Under the pieces are notes generated by a model. The model was given only the letters and a program-made list of their open reading frames with translations, ran no database searches and was not told where the DNA came from. From Diphasiastrum complanatum (Eukaryota; Streptophyta; Lycopodiopsida; Lycopodiales; Lycopodiaceae): a stretch of 64,000 nucleotides of DNA. The stretch spans positions 59,830,077 through 59,894,076 of the forward strand of contig CM055092.1 in the NCBI GenBank assembly GCA_029204225.1. Reading direction: 5' to 3'. The position numbers and the translations under genes were made by a program. Shown piece after piece: positions 20,539-33,050 of the stretch. Positions within the stretch are counted from its first letter, which is position 1. Each line of letters begins with the position of its first letter.

Positions 20539-20864
20539 AAAGGAGTTTAGAAATGACATGAATCTTATTGTGAAGGAATGTGTGCATGAGAACATATGCA
20601 AATAACTATAGGAGTCTGTGATTTGTCGCAACGAGAGCTCTGGCAGCATGTGTGCTTCTGAATTCACAAATGAGGTGAGTTATGCTCTGACTAGGGTCCT
20701 TATATATTTTTTTGTTTGGGACACCTGCCTCACACCACACGCCAACCTAATGTTGGGTTAGTCTCCTTACCAATCAACTAATCGATTTTAATTTTCATCC
20801 ATTGTTTATCCAATTCTGCGGATTTGCCCATGTTTTTATACAGTCTACAGAAATACATGGAGTT

Positions 20865-20997
20865 TGAAACAGTGTCGTCTTTTTCGCCTGTCAGGAATCC
20901 CATTGAAAAATGCAGTGTCGCTTTTTTCGCATTTTTCGCCTGATAGAAATCTCGTGTAAAATCAGTGTTGCATTTTTCGCTTTTTTCAAAGAGTCTC
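20865..20997 (+). repeat. TTTTTCGC short repeats
   Basis: Units containing CAGTGTCG...TTTTTCGC recur about four times (for example TTTTTCGCCTG near 20,879 and 20,933). Similar CGCATTTT/AAAATGCG inverted motifs occur at 38.8 kb. No gene is recognised. Confidence 0.6.
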
Positions 20998-21030
20998 AAA
21001 TGTTAAAGAAATGACTCTGGCAAAGTGTGG

Positions 21031-21334
21031 GTTCGTCTTAGAATGTATGTGTTTCTGTAGTTCTTCGGGATAATTATTTGTCTGATAATTCAATGCTTTA
21101 TTGTTTGGCTACGTAATCACTGTAGTACTGATGATTTCAAAGTTAGTTACTATAAGTTCAAACGTGATTTGTATCACTATTGTTTTGTTTGAAATTGATA
21201 GGCATAGTCATGCATTGTGAAAAGGAAGATAGTTTATTCCGCCATGCACGAAAAGTTTTCTTTCTAGATACTCGAATTATTTTCATTCGTTTCTTTTCGA
21301 ACTAGACCTATCTTCTGCACACCACTTTCTGACA
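21031..21334 (+). repeat. LTR 1 of a short LTR pair
   Basis: About 300 bp repeated at 21,901-22,156, with long identical runs such as GATAATTCAATGCTTTATTG and CACACCACTTTCTGACA. It ends CTGACA, directly followed by a perfect TGGTATCAGAGC primer-binding site at 21,335-21,346. The copy at 21,901 lacks about 60 bp. The left end is not sharply defined. Confidence 0.8.
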
Positions 21335-21346
21335 TGGTATCAGAGC
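21335..21346 (+). promoter_or_regulatory. Primer-binding site, initiator tRNA-Met
   Basis: TGGTATCAGAGC directly after the CA of LTR 1 is the standard copia primer-binding site. The interior up to 21,900 has no coding, so the element is non-autonomous (TRIM-like) or internally deleted. Confidence 0.88.
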
Positions 21347-21578
21347 AATTTCACTACTTCTTTATCTGATATCAACATGATATTAGAGTGAAAGCTCTAA
21401 TGATATCTTTTGCGATATCAAATTGATATCATACTCTTCAGTTCTTTTCAACCTTTCAGTATCAAAGAATTGATTTCCTATTGTTGACATTACTACATCT
21501 TAGTGTCATCAATACAATCGAGAGACTAATTCCAGATCGATTCTCAAAGTAAAGCTGGTCTTATCGCAAACAAGCTCT

Positions 21579-21585
21579 CCCCCCC

Positions 21586-21676
<91 letters not shown>
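21579..21676 (+). repeat. C18 run followed by (TC)n, about 98 bp
   Basis: A pure C homopolymer of about 18 passes directly into about 40 TC dinucleotides, within the interior between the two LTR copies. Confidence 0.97.
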
Positions 21677-21679
<3 letters not shown>

Positions 21680-21900
21680 CCTGCGAGCTTGAACACTCTT
21701 GAACATTCCAGCTCACTTCTTAGAGTTGTTTTAGATATTGCTATTGCGCTACTACTTATCAGCATTGCGCTTAATTCAGACTTTCATTTTAGCCGCTCAG
21801 AGATAGAATAGAATACGCGGCTTCGATCCACAACGTATTGTACTCATTTGTTTCTATTTTGTTTTCATACTATATCAATACTATCCTTTATTGCGTTCAG

Positions 21901-22156
21901 CTTCGTCTCAGAATATATGCGTTTCTGTAGTTCTTCACAACTAATTCGCGAATAATTTGTGACTAATTATTTGTCTGATAATTCAATGCTTTATTGTTTG
22001 GCTACATAATCATTCTAGTACTGATGATTTCAAAGTTAGTTATTATAAGTTCAAACATGATTTCCATGCACGAAAAGTTTTCTTTCTAGATACTCGAATT
22101 ATTTTCATTCGTTTCTTTTCGAGCTAGACCTATCTTCTGCACACCACTTTCTGACA
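21901..22156 (+). repeat. LTR 2 of the short LTR pair
   Basis: Direct copy of 21,031-21,334 with an internal deletion after TTCAAACATGATT. It ends CTGACA at 22,156 without a PBS, as expected of a 3' copy. No clear purine tract precedes it and I cannot define a target-site duplication. Confidence 0.78.
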
Positions 22157-22579
22157 CCTGGAGTTTGCGCTTTTTTTTTCTTGGACTCTCATCTCATGCC
22201 TCACGCCAATCTGGAGTTTGCGCCGGAACCGAATTAACGTGGCTTTCGTGGGCCTATGTTAGGACCATGCTTGCCTAAATCTAAACCTAATCTAGACCTA
22301 ATCCTAGGTTGACCACAACCCTAAGGATGCCCCCATATAGTATTTAAGGCTTGGCCGTTTCTAATTCCAATTGACTATCTTATCTCTAGGATTGTTTCTT
22401 ATTTGCATTTAGCTATTTTCCGTGTTCAAGTCCATTGAGGTTCGCATAGCTTTTTATTTGTTCTATGACCAATATAGGATAATGCTAAATTTGTGAAGCA
22501 CATTCAGTTTTATGTGTCAACTGTTTCTTTGAAGTCTATGCTTAGCATGAGTCTTAGTTAAAACAATTTTTAACGTTAC

Positions 22580-25500
22580 GATGTCAAGTAGTTCTACCTT
22601 CTCCATTCCAGTAGTTGTAACTCAATATGTTGCAACAAGTGCATCATCTTCATCTGAAATTTCCAATGATAGTTTTTTCTATAAAGCCACTCCTGATTCT
22701 CAACATGTTTCCGTAAATGATGTGGCATCATCATCATTTACCTGTTCATCTTCTAAAAGTTCTCATGTAAGTACTTTTCAAGAAATGACACCTGTAACTC
22801 AACTTCTGTCACCTGTTCATCTTCTAAAAGTTCTCATGTAAGTACTTTTCAAGAAATGACACCTGTAACTCAACTTGTGTCAAATGTTTTGACCTCGTCC
22901 TCCTCTTCAGATACAGGCTCTGCATAATTAGAATTTTTTTTTTTTGAATAAGTTGAATCACTGATAATGATTCACAAGCTTCAATTCACTCGGTTTTTTA
23001 TTCTAGTAAATCAACAGATCCGCATAAGTCTGTTGATCCTCGACGTTCAAGCTTTTCACATGTTCGTAGGAGACCTACTCAAAGTGATGTTCGTTGTGTT
23101 AAATCTAAAAAGGCTATATTTACTGAAAATTTAGAGTATTCTGAGGGTCTTGAACGTCCTGAGGTTGGAGCCAGAATTCGGAGTCAAGAAATTCCAATAC
23201 CTTCTCAACCAGTTCAAGCACCTACAAGTGTCACAGGTTCAATTTACAAATCATACTCCAAACAAAAGGAAAAATACAAGAGAGACTTAAGATCTTCACG
23301 TGTTTTAACTAATCGTCAAAATCAATTGATTACAAAATCTGAGAATCGTAAGGGACGAAATATTATTTGTTGCTCATCCTGTTGCTTACAGAAACTCAGT
23401 ATCAGAGAAATTGAAGAATTAAGATCAAAGTTTTTTTTACGAAGTAAGGATGAAAGGAATTATATTTTGTGTACAACAGTGAGGCCGAACAAAATCTCCT
23501 ATTCGTATTTTTTAAATTCTTTGGACGTTTGTTGCAAAGCTTACAAAGCAGTTCACACAATCGAAAACTCACGGCTTCAACGAATGCATGCATGACTTTA
23601 AAAAGATCCAACATTATGGGAATCCTTATAGGGTCAAACTATTTCTCCAGATGCTTTGAATGCAACTGCTTGGCTAAAGCATTTTATAGATGTGCATGAA
23701 GAGAATTTCCCTAATTCCTTATATTTTCACTTGTTGGATAATTTTACAAAATTAGATATTTTTTTATGTACGAAGAGTTTGCCAAAACAAAAACGTTTCC
23801 TATTTGAGTTACTCATATTTTCTTAGAATTTGGAAAAGAGATTTTGGACTGGTAAAGATTTCGAAAAAATCACGAATGACAGTATGCTCCACTTGCAAAT
23901 TATTAAAGTCTGCAAAACAACTTACAAAAGCCAATGATGAGAAAGGTAAATATTAATCAGATTTGTCTTTTATTCTAATTATACTTTATGTTTTGAAATA
24001 AATTTAAGTTGCAATCAATTTTAATATCATTTTTTCTTTATTAAATATGTTCATTATATTTTCAGTGGATGCTACAAAAGCCCTCCAAGTGCACAGAGAT
24101 CAACAAACAATTGAAAGACAAAAGTTGGCCAAGCATCGAAAGAAATGTTTGGAATGTCCACAAAAGTATCTGGGCCTTGTTATTGATGGCATGGATCAGA
24201 AGAAAAAAATATTGTCTCATTTTGTCAGTGTCCAAAAATTTTAACGAGGCAGATTTTATTCAGGTTCATCTCGTTGGAACACTTGTGTTTAATGGCACTT
24301 TGGAGTCCAAGGTCTTTTTTAATTATCCCAATATTCGAAACGATCCAAATTTGACGATCACCATTGTACATAAGATAATTTGCAAATTTGGTGAAAATCT
24401 TCCAGAAATACTTTATTTGCAACTTGACAACACTACTAGGGAAAATAAAAACCAAACTGTTCTAGCATATTTGTTTATGCTCGTAGAGAAAAAAAGTTTC
24501 AAAAAGATAAAAATAGGATTTATGTTGGTAGGGCATACCCACGATCAAATTGATCAAATGTTTAGTTGCTTTTCTAAGAGGTTGAGACGCAAGAAGACAT
24601 TTTCTTTATCAGTGCTTCAAAGCATTGTTGAAGAATCGTATGTGCCAAAGCCAAACGTGTCATTAATCAGACACACATATGATTTTGTGATTATATTAAG
24701 GCGTCCAATGAAATAGAGCGATGCGTAGCTAATATTAATGATATTAGCTTTCAGCACCAGTTTAACATCAAATGTAACGAATCAGGCATTATATTATTAT
24801 GGGGAAAACTATTTCCAAATTCAGTTTCATGGCTGTCTCTTGAAGGAGTTCAATTTTTTCTTAACATTCCATCAACTCAAATCAAGCTTGCTGTGTTGTC
24901 TCTCTTGAAGTCCATGCTAGAAGAACAAAAGGCACAAAGAAAACATCGTGAGATTGATTTATTTGCCTCATTAAATTTTTTGGAATCAAGTATTCAAGCA
25001 ACTTATAATTTTTTGATGAATTTGATCTACATTGGTGGATGGAATTTTTCGAGAAACAAAAAATCAGTTTGCTCAATCTCGAACATGCATCAACAACTGA
25101 AGAATTTCATTGGCCTCATAATTTGGGAACTTCAACTACAATTGTCGAACCTTCAAATCTTCCTTGAGATAATGATTTCTTGCAACTTGTGCAAGGTGAG
25201 GAACGTGAAATTTATGTGGGCTCAAGGAAAAATAAACAAAGTGTAAAAGCTACAAAAATGAAATGGTGTAGTGATTTGAATGAAATCCAAATTGGAAGCC
25301 TTGTTGCACTTCTAGCTTCAGAAAACAATGAAGGACATCCATTTTGGATTGCCAAAGTACTTGGTTTCATTCAAAATAACAATCAGACAAAAGTACTACG
25401 TGTCCATTGGTTGCGCACCACTTCAACGAATGCTTTTTTGGGAACGTACGAACTCGAATTGTTGCAAGTAGATTCAAAGGGCAAGATAAAGAGATTGCCA

Positions 25501-25847
25501 AAAAATCAACCAAGAGTCGACGATTTGAATTTACAGGATGTAGATGTTTTGGCATTTGATTTTGAGTTAACAATGACCAATCATCTATGAAAGTCAACTA
25601 TATCTATATCAAAAGAACAACTTGGATCAATGGAAAAACCATCATCCTCCACTCGTCATCAATAGAGAAAAGCTGATTTACAAGGTTTTTTGTCAACATT
25701 AGACACAAATTCTGAGGAAGATATGTCAGTTGACTCTGATGAAGAAGACAGGTCTTCCACTTCATCAGCTGAAAATGAGAGTGTTGAGAGTATGTCAAGT
25801 TCTAAATTGAGAGGCGTCAGTGAAAATTCTATAGAAAATGTACTTTA
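22580..25847 (+). pseudogene. DUF7869-like protein gene, copy 1, near complete but frame-shifted
   Basis: A large gene whose layout I associate with uncharacterised eukaryotic proteins of the DUF7869 type, often repeated in genomes. Order: Ser-rich N-terminus from ATG 22,580; basic and proline-rich linker (about 23,010-23,300); Cys cluster CCSSCCLQKLS; VCCKAYKAVHTIENSRLQRM; MTVCSTCKLLKSAKQL (about 23,880); an intron (GTAAAT 23,946 to TTTTCAG 24,065); LVIDGMDQKKK; LYLQLDNTTRENKNQ; LVGHTHDQIDQMFS; and a C-terminal domain with FWIAKVLGF and acidic tail EEDMSVDSDEED. The spaced D/D/D-E blocks could be an RNase-H-like catalytic set, which is inference. Breaks: a 71-bp tandem duplication at 22,740-22,881, stops near 23,593-23,800, and a one-base shift near 24,240. 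Copy 2 lies inverted at 15.3-16.8 kb. Confidence 0.68.
22740..22881 (+). repeat. 71-bp tandem duplication that shifts the reading frame
   Basis: The unit ACCTGTTCATC...ACTCAACTT starts at 22,740 and again at 22,811, essentially identical. Because 71 is not a multiple of three, the frame moves and stops at 22,839; skipping one unit would keep it open to TAA at about 22,925. The near-identity suggests a recent event. Confidence 0.93.
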
Positions 25848-25984
25848 AAAAAGAGAATGTGCGAATATAATAATAGTCGTTTCGTATCTCAATGGGATTT
25901 CGAGTTCATGGAATTATAAAGAGATGAAGAAGATACCGTCTGATATAGTTGTGCACTCCATAAAGTTATAGAACGATGCAAAAC

Positions 25985-26280
25985 CAATTTAAGTGAAGCA
26001 TTCCTGTTGTAATCCACTCTATAGAGACAAAATTAAAGAAGATATACAAAGATTACTAGCTGCGGGTTTCATTAAAGAGCTTGAACACATGATATGGTTA
26101 TCACCCATCATGGTGGTTCCCAAGAAGAATGATAAATTAAGGATATGTGTGGACCTAAAAGAATTGAATAAAGTCACAAAAAAGGACCACTTTCCTTTAC
26201 CATTAATCGACGCCATATTGGAAGAGATGGCAAGAGTAGAGGCAATGAGTTTTTTGGATGGCTTTAGCGGTTATTTCTGA
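25985..26280 (+). pseudogene. Ty3/gypsy reverse transcriptase N-terminal fragment
   Basis: Plus strand: KEDIQRLLAAGFIKE, then SPIMVVPKKNDKLRICVDLK, LNKVTKKDHFPLP, and SFLDGFSGYF followed by a stop. This is the classic start of gypsy RT (D-x-F-S-G-Y-N-Q-I in active copies, here ending Y-F-stop). The YVDD box and everything downstream are absent. It sits about 140 bp after the end of the DUF7869-like gene. Confidence 0.93.
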
Positions 26281-26413
26281 TTCGATTAGGTTTGCATTAG
26301 CAATGATATATGCTGTATAAAAATTACACCATTATATCTGCTAGAAAATCAATTTATATTCCATCTCAGGGGTGCTAATTGCCCCCTGAGATACCTTCCT
26401 AACTGTGAGTACG

Positions 26414-26583
<170 letters not shown>

Positions 26584-26599
26584 CAAGTATAAAATACTC

Positions 26600-29500
26600 C
26601 AAGAATATGAGCAAATACATGCTGCTTATACTTATCACTTGTTACTTCATCAATCTAGTTAAATCAATTTTACTATACAAACATCTTAAAACATTTGAGC
26701 AAAATTTTAACATGTAGAATGTGATGTTTCTATCATTAATTCTTTATCAAAATCACAAATTAGCCATATTGCTCCATATAGCATAAGTACTAATTTATAA
26801 AATAAAACTAACCAAAATCATAAAATAAAAGAAATGGCCTAGAAATGTCTAATTTCACATTAATGTTGCATTAGTGCTAGATAGATTATTTGATGACTTT
26901 TTGAAAAAGGAAGACATTGAACATTGGATGGCACTTTTGGAAAGAAAAGATGCTAAATAATTATTGTTAAGATTTTCGTGGAATATGTTGACATTCATAG
27001 CAAGCGAACAAAGCCATTATAGATAATTAGTGCTCCTTAATCCCACTTCTCAAAATTGTTACAAGAACCGAACTAGTACTAGATTGTCATGGAATGGATC
27101 AACATTTATATTTAAAAGGTGATGACTTTGAGAAAAATGTTGAGGAAAAAACATTAATGATAGTGAAGAATAGGGGAAATTGCTCACAAATATTACAAGG
27201 TAAGATGATGTTTTTGTATCAATTATGTAGAGAAAAGCTTTAATTTGTTCCATCTTTCATTCATGAATGCATAATAATGGAATGGAAGGACTTGCCATTA
27301 TGCAACAATAGGACATGTACGAGGTTGATTATTTTAGAACATTATACATCTTGTTAGAATAATGACTAGGGATAAAGTATTTAAGACATAATAGACTTGA
27401 AGAGTGATTGGAACTAAAGAGAAGTTTATGGCACGACTTTGTATATTATCATGATTTTTTGTCATTTGGCTTCATGCACACAAGCAAGAAATGTGACTAA
27501 TATTGATATGACTATAACTTTGAAGTAAAATTTGTCAACTTTCTTTTTTTCTGTAAGCATCCACATTTTGATCTACAAATTGCTATTATGTACATGAGCC
27601 TTCAAATCTACGTCAAGTATGTAGGCTTGCTTATCACTTTGACTACATGAACTAGAAATATGATTTACTTTTTACTTAAAGGCACAAAGTGTTGGAGCTA
27701 TTATATGTTTGTTAATACAAATCATCAAACTTAAACCCTCATGGAGGTGATCTAACATACACCAGAGCATAACTCTAGCAAATGTGACTTTAGCATAACT
27801 TTAGGCCCCCCATAGTAATGAAGCAAATGTTGAAATCATGTCATTCGTATAAAAGAAAACAATAAAAGCAAGAGGGAGGAAAGGAAGATGCCATATCATA
27901 ATCAAATGGCATCTGGATCTATGGACTTATATTGTACCAAATATCAATTTTGTAGTTTTGTTGTTTCTTAGAAAATCCTTATTTATTGAAGTTTTGTACA
28001 AAATTTGTGTTCGATTCAAGTTTCTCCATATTTTTTTAAAACACTTTACACAATTTTGCAATATACAGCTAAAATTTGGAGTAGATTCTAATTTTTCATT
28101 ATACATCTACAAATGCAAAGATTTACAAGGTCACGCATTCTCAAAACGTTAGAATGTATCCCAATCCATATAAGAACAGTCAAAGGGCTTTCATTGCCTT
28201 TGAAAATTTTCAATTATCTTCATGCTCAGTTGATGATTAACATAAGCAAAGATATCAAGTTACTTCCGATCACTAGTAATGCAATAAACTTAAACTCATT
28301 CAAAAAAAAAAAAGGTAAATTTGTGAATATCAAATGTAAAGTTAGAGTGGCACATTCAAGCAAATAAAAGCACCTATACTCAAGCTCACATAAATCCTAC
28401 TCTTAGCAATGTGGCCTATGTAACATGATAAATGAGCTATGCATTGTTTATGTTTAAATTTCAACATATACTATTTAAATACATCATACAGAAATAAAAA
28501 GAATTAGAAAAGAAAAGGCCTTGGTAAACTACATCAAGGTAGTACTAAACCAATATGATATCTACAAAGTTGTAGCTAATATAAAAAATGAAACACCTTG
28601 CATGGATGTATTTATTATTTTTACTTGTGGATATTAAGAAAAAAAATGATCCTAAATTTGTCTTATGCAATCTAAAAGTAAGACAATGGTTCTTTCTCTT
28701 CTGTAAGATTTCTTATTTCATGGAAACCAAGTTGCCCATAGGACATTCACCTTGTCATGCAACCATAAGAGGGTTACTTTGATCGGCAAGAGGATAGTCA
28801 TTAGGAGAAAAATCTCAACACACACAAAAGATATAACTTTGGTATATCTCCATAAAACTAGCTAGTAGAAAAGTGTGTAGTGTAGAAAGAATGGTTGAAA
28901 GGTTTCGTTATCATTATGAGAAAAGTGTCAAGACCAATCATTTGCAATAGGTCAATCACTTTTGAGTGAAAGTATGTAGGAGAAGATTCAATGATAAAAT
29001 TTTATGTTTTGGACTTGGAATTATGTTGGTCTTCAAGACATTCCTTCCAAAGATGTTCATAGTCGAAGTAGTGCGAACTAGAATCAAGAAAGTTTATAAC
29101 CTTTATTAAAAAAGTTCATAACCTTTATTACAAAATTTTAGAACCTTTATTAAGAAATTTTAAAGAGCCCATGTCTTAGATTAAGTCATGTTATGGGCTT
29201 GATATCTAATTTTCCAAATGTAGACTAGCTAGTTCTCATACGGTTAGAATTTTGGGTGCTATGTTCTACATTGTTTCATACATAAATGAAAAGACATTAC
29301 TTGAAGTATCATTTCATACCATGTATTTGGTGTGGTTTGCATTCCACATAGAGCCCTAAACATTCAGGTTTATGTTTGTTAAGATTGGTAGTGTTAGGGT
29401 CTCCTCACTACATGCCTTTATTTGTTAGTTTCATTGATGTTCAAAGTTAGAATGTTAGTTAATCATTGAGAATCAGATTAGAACTATTCATTAGGTGTTT

Positions 29501-30040
29501 GAATCTTTTTAGAACACTTATGAAATGTGTTTTTAATATTTGATTTGAGAGAATATCAATCTTTGTAAGTTTGGTCATTTGTTGATCAAGATTCTAGCAT
29601 TTGTGAGTTGCAACTTGATGTTGAGCACATACTTTGATTTCAATCTTCTAGATCTTATGTAATCGTTTTTTGGGGAGTTTAGATAAGTCTAATAGGCACC
29701 AAAATAGTGCAGGTTGGCACTAGAATAGGTTGTATCAAATTCTATTTGAGTTAATCAAGCTTGTCATGGATTCATTCAAGGCTTTGGATAATGCTCTTGA
29801 AAAGTGAGTAGGGTTATGCATACATATTCTTCTAAATCTTATTGTTCTCTGATTTGAGTCAAAAGATTCCTTTGTGAAACACTTTTATAGTGTATTTAGA
29901 AGGGAAAAAGAGTTTGCAAACCATTCTATTTGATTTCTGATCAAGTTGTTTCAAATATACTCAAGTTCATTCAAGATGTCTCATTCTAGTTTTATGTTTA
30001 GAATTTGTGATAGGCTTACATATTCAAATATTTCATTTGG
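26600..30040. other. Gene-poor AT-rich interval
   Basis: No gene, LTR or clear transposon domain recognised on either strand. At about 29,090-29,165 there is a small imperfect tandem repeat of TTATAACCTTTATTA-like units. The open frames here are short, AT-driven and without motifs. Confidence 0.6.
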
Positions 30041-30049
30041 AGAAAAAAT

Positions 30050-30211
30050 ATGGAGTCACTTCTTATTGGACATAATATGATAAATATTGTGCTTGGGATT
30101 GAGGCAAAACCTCATCAAGTGCAAGACTTGGCAGGACATGAGAATAGAGCTAGAAAAGCTCTAGCATGCATAAGAATGAATGTTTTAAATGACCTCACAC
30201 CTCATATATGA
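30050..30211 (+). pseudogene. Ty1/copia gag fragment
   Basis: The plus strand reads MESLLIGHNMINIVLGIEAK, then RARKALACIRMNVLNDLTPH and TGA. This matches the gag N-terminal segment of the copies at 32.1 kb (MESLLVIHDLFDIVLGVEEE) and 53.3 kb. It is about 54 codons, with no LTR nearby. Confidence 0.75.
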
Positions 30212-30566
30212 AGTAAGGCGTGCTACATCAGCAAAGAATACATGGGAGATTGTTAACTAACAAACTATATTTCATAATCTCTTTTAGGCTCTATCTATGA
30301 CAAAGGGCTTATTGAGTGCTAACCTATTTGTATTTTTTTCTTTCATCTCGTTAAGAATTATGTTTTTTCTATTTTTCATGAGTTGCTAACTATTTGGGAC
30401 TTACCACATATTTTTCTTGTGTTACAACAAATTAGGGTTGCTCATTTGCGTTGCATATTTCTTATTCTTGAACTATTTTCAGTTTATCATGGCTACAATC
30501 ATATATGTGGTGGCAAATTATCTTTTAATATTCTTTCACATTTGCATTAACTTTCTCTCATATACA

Positions 30567-30710
<144 letters not shown>

Positions 30711-31179
30711 ATTCATATTAAAAATCTATAATTTTGTTGCTTGAAGTTATATCACTAAAAAAAATGTACACACCACAAGTGTGAAAATATTGTTCATAAT
30801 TGTCATAGTGACAAAAGAAAACAAAAATTAAAACCATGATTGCAAAAGCATAAAAGGCATAAAAAAATCAAGAGCTTCTTTGCAAACAAAAATTTAACAA
30901 TAGTGGAATAAAAATAGCACATATGTAAATATACGACATTGTGTATAAACAAAATAAACTAGCATTTCTAAGTGCAAAATTTGTTTCATTGTGACAACCT
31001 CATACATTGATGTTGTATCACAAGAGAAACCCCAACTCTCATTGACTATTGAAAATGTGAAATTTAGTACTCTAAAAATGCCTACTCAGTTGATTGTTGG
31101 AAATTTAACTTGTCCAACTCTTTGAAAGTTCATCTCTTCTTGCCCATTCAGTGACATTGGCAATTTCTAGTTTTGCTGT

Positions 31180-31462
31180 ATTTTCCACATTTGTCTTGTG
31201 TTTTTGTGATTGGAATGCATTTCTAAGCTTGAGTACTTTACTCTCTATTTATAGGCCGTACAAGTACTGGCCTCCACACGTGTGAGGCCACTCCTCTAAG
31301 ATTTTTATCATTTGATCCATTGCTCTTGCTTAAATCATAGTGTAATGCATCTAGATCAAGATCTAAGAACTAGAACTTGATAGATCATTGGATTAAGCAA
31401 TCAATAACTCTTAATGATTGATTAGATCAATCATAATTGTCCTTTTTCTCAGAAAAATGACA
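31180..31462 (+). repeat. 3' part of a copia 5' LTR
   Basis: The segment contains TTTGTCTTGTGTTTTTGTGATT, CTATTTATAGG, and a CACACGTGTGAGG palindrome. It ends AAATGACA before the primer-binding site. A related sequence, with the same order of blocks, lies at 34,780-35,070. The left border is not resolved. Confidence 0.6.
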
Positions 31463-31475
31463 TGGTATCAGATCC
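31463..31475 (+). promoter_or_regulatory. Copia primer-binding site (TGGTATCAGATCC)
   Basis: Matches the initiator tRNA-Met complement except near the end (GAGC usual, GATC here). It is followed by a leader of about 580 bp and then a gag ATG at 32,056. Confidence 0.75.
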
Positions 31476-32055
31476 AAGTCTAAGAGTGATCTAATCATTA
31501 ATGAAACTAGTGAAATCATTGACAAGGTGTTGTTTTTGAGCTTTACTTGAGAGGGCGAGTTAAAGGAGAGAGGTAGCATCAATATTTTTGGTCAAGACTG
31601 ATTTGTGGGCTGCTGATGTACTTTCCACACGTGTGATACCATACAAAAACCTTCAAGCTAACTTCCTTTAGTGTTTTTGATCCAAAAATGTGCATACTAG
31701 TCCAAAATTCAAGATTTTTTGTGCATTGTCTAGATCTAGGTTCAATCCTTTGAATGCTAATGATCAAATAGTGTTTTGATTCATTGAAGCAATTCATTTT
31801 GAGGCATTTGATCAGATCTATAAGGTTTATTTGTTCATATCTTAAGTGTGTGTAAAAAATCAATCAAAATTGTACTAGAATCAATATTTTGGAGGAGTTA
31901 CTTGCTAGGATATTTGAAGTAGATCTATTATACCATCATCCAAGTTGAACTAGGTTGATTGGGCCGAGATTAGAAGCTTCTTGGAAAGCTAGAAATCTAT
32001 CTTAGATCACTCATTATCAAGAGATCTTTGTGCATCTCATAGGCTTTCATTCACA

Positions 32056-33050
32056 ATGTCATCCATGGATGGATATTTGTTAAAATCTAGTGAGAAACTA
32101 ACTTCCACAAACTATTCCAATTGGAAAGTGAGGATGGAATCACTACTTGTGATCCATGATCTCTTTGATATTGTTTTAGGAGTTGAGGAGGAGCCTCAAG
32201 CTATCCAAGAACAATTAAAATACAAGAAGAGGGCTAGATTAGCCTTACATTGCTTAAAGTTGAATGTAAGCAATGACCTCTTGAAGGAGGTGGCTTCTTG
32301 TGCCTCATCAAAAAGGGTTGGGATTCACTAAAGAAAATTTATGAGGGCCAATAACACTTCAAGAGTGCTTATGCTAAGAAACTTGATCTTGCAAAGCATG
32401 AGGGGAAGTGGAGAAAATGGACAAGAGTATGTCCTAAGGATAAAATCTTTGAAAAAGAATTGGGATCTATATCCAAGACAATGAACTAGTACAAGTAATT
32501 TTGAGTGGATTAGGAGATGAGTTCTCTAATATAGTTCAATCTTTTGCTATTCAAGACCAACTTCCATCAATTGATAAACTACATAATGTTCTTGTGGCCG
32601 AGGAGAGTAGGCTTCTACACCTCAAAACAACAATGGGGTCCTTGTCACTACATAATGGTGATGAGAAAGCAAACTTCACATCAAAAGGCAAAAAGAAGAC
32701 TCATCCTTTCAAGAAGTTCCAAGGCAAAGAGGCCAAGGCAAAGGATGGAGGATCTACCTCCAAAGGGAAGCAAAAGAACAAAGCCAAGCTTAAGTGTTTC
32801 TTTTGTGGGAAGAAAGGACACTTTGCTTCCAAATGTTATAAGAAGAAGAATGCAAAGGGAGTGAAGATCAAGGAAACCTTGCACAAGGGGAGGAGGAAGA
32901 GGATGCATTCAACACATCCTTGATGGTAGCATCAACACTAAGATCAAGCCAAGAGACATGGTGGATTGATAGTGGGGCTAGTTCCCACATGTTATTCAAC
33001 AAGCATCATTTTTCTACTCTACTTTCTTGTAATGATTCTAAGAAGTCTCA
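32056..33050 (+). pseudogene. Ty1/copia gag and start of protease, frame-shifted
   Basis: Gag begins at ATG 32,056 (MSSMDGYLLKSSEKL, NYSNWKVRMESLL) and is open to 32,331, where a shift occurs after SCASSK. Coding resumes in other frames and is clean from 32,501: LPSIDKLHNVLVAEESR, then a zinc knuckle CFFCGKKGHFASKC (CX2CX4HX4C intact, about 32,800). The protease start WWIDSGASSHM with the active Asp lies near 32,960-32,995 in another frame. At about 33,050 the element is cut and joined to an unrelated minus-strand LTR. Gag coats the RNA; the protease would cleave the polyprotein. Same superfamily as the 48.8-54.7 kb element. Confidence 0.88.

Noticed and set aside
18025-20540. Regularly spaced palindromic repeats resembling a CRISPR array
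   Set aside because: Spacers are themselves related or part of a large inverted repeat, there are no cas genes, and the context is eukaryotic.
27059-28782. Several 60-85 codon open frames in the AT-rich interval, considered as a LINE or small genes
   Set aside because: No endonuclease or RT motif, no polyA-tailed structure, and frames end at random.
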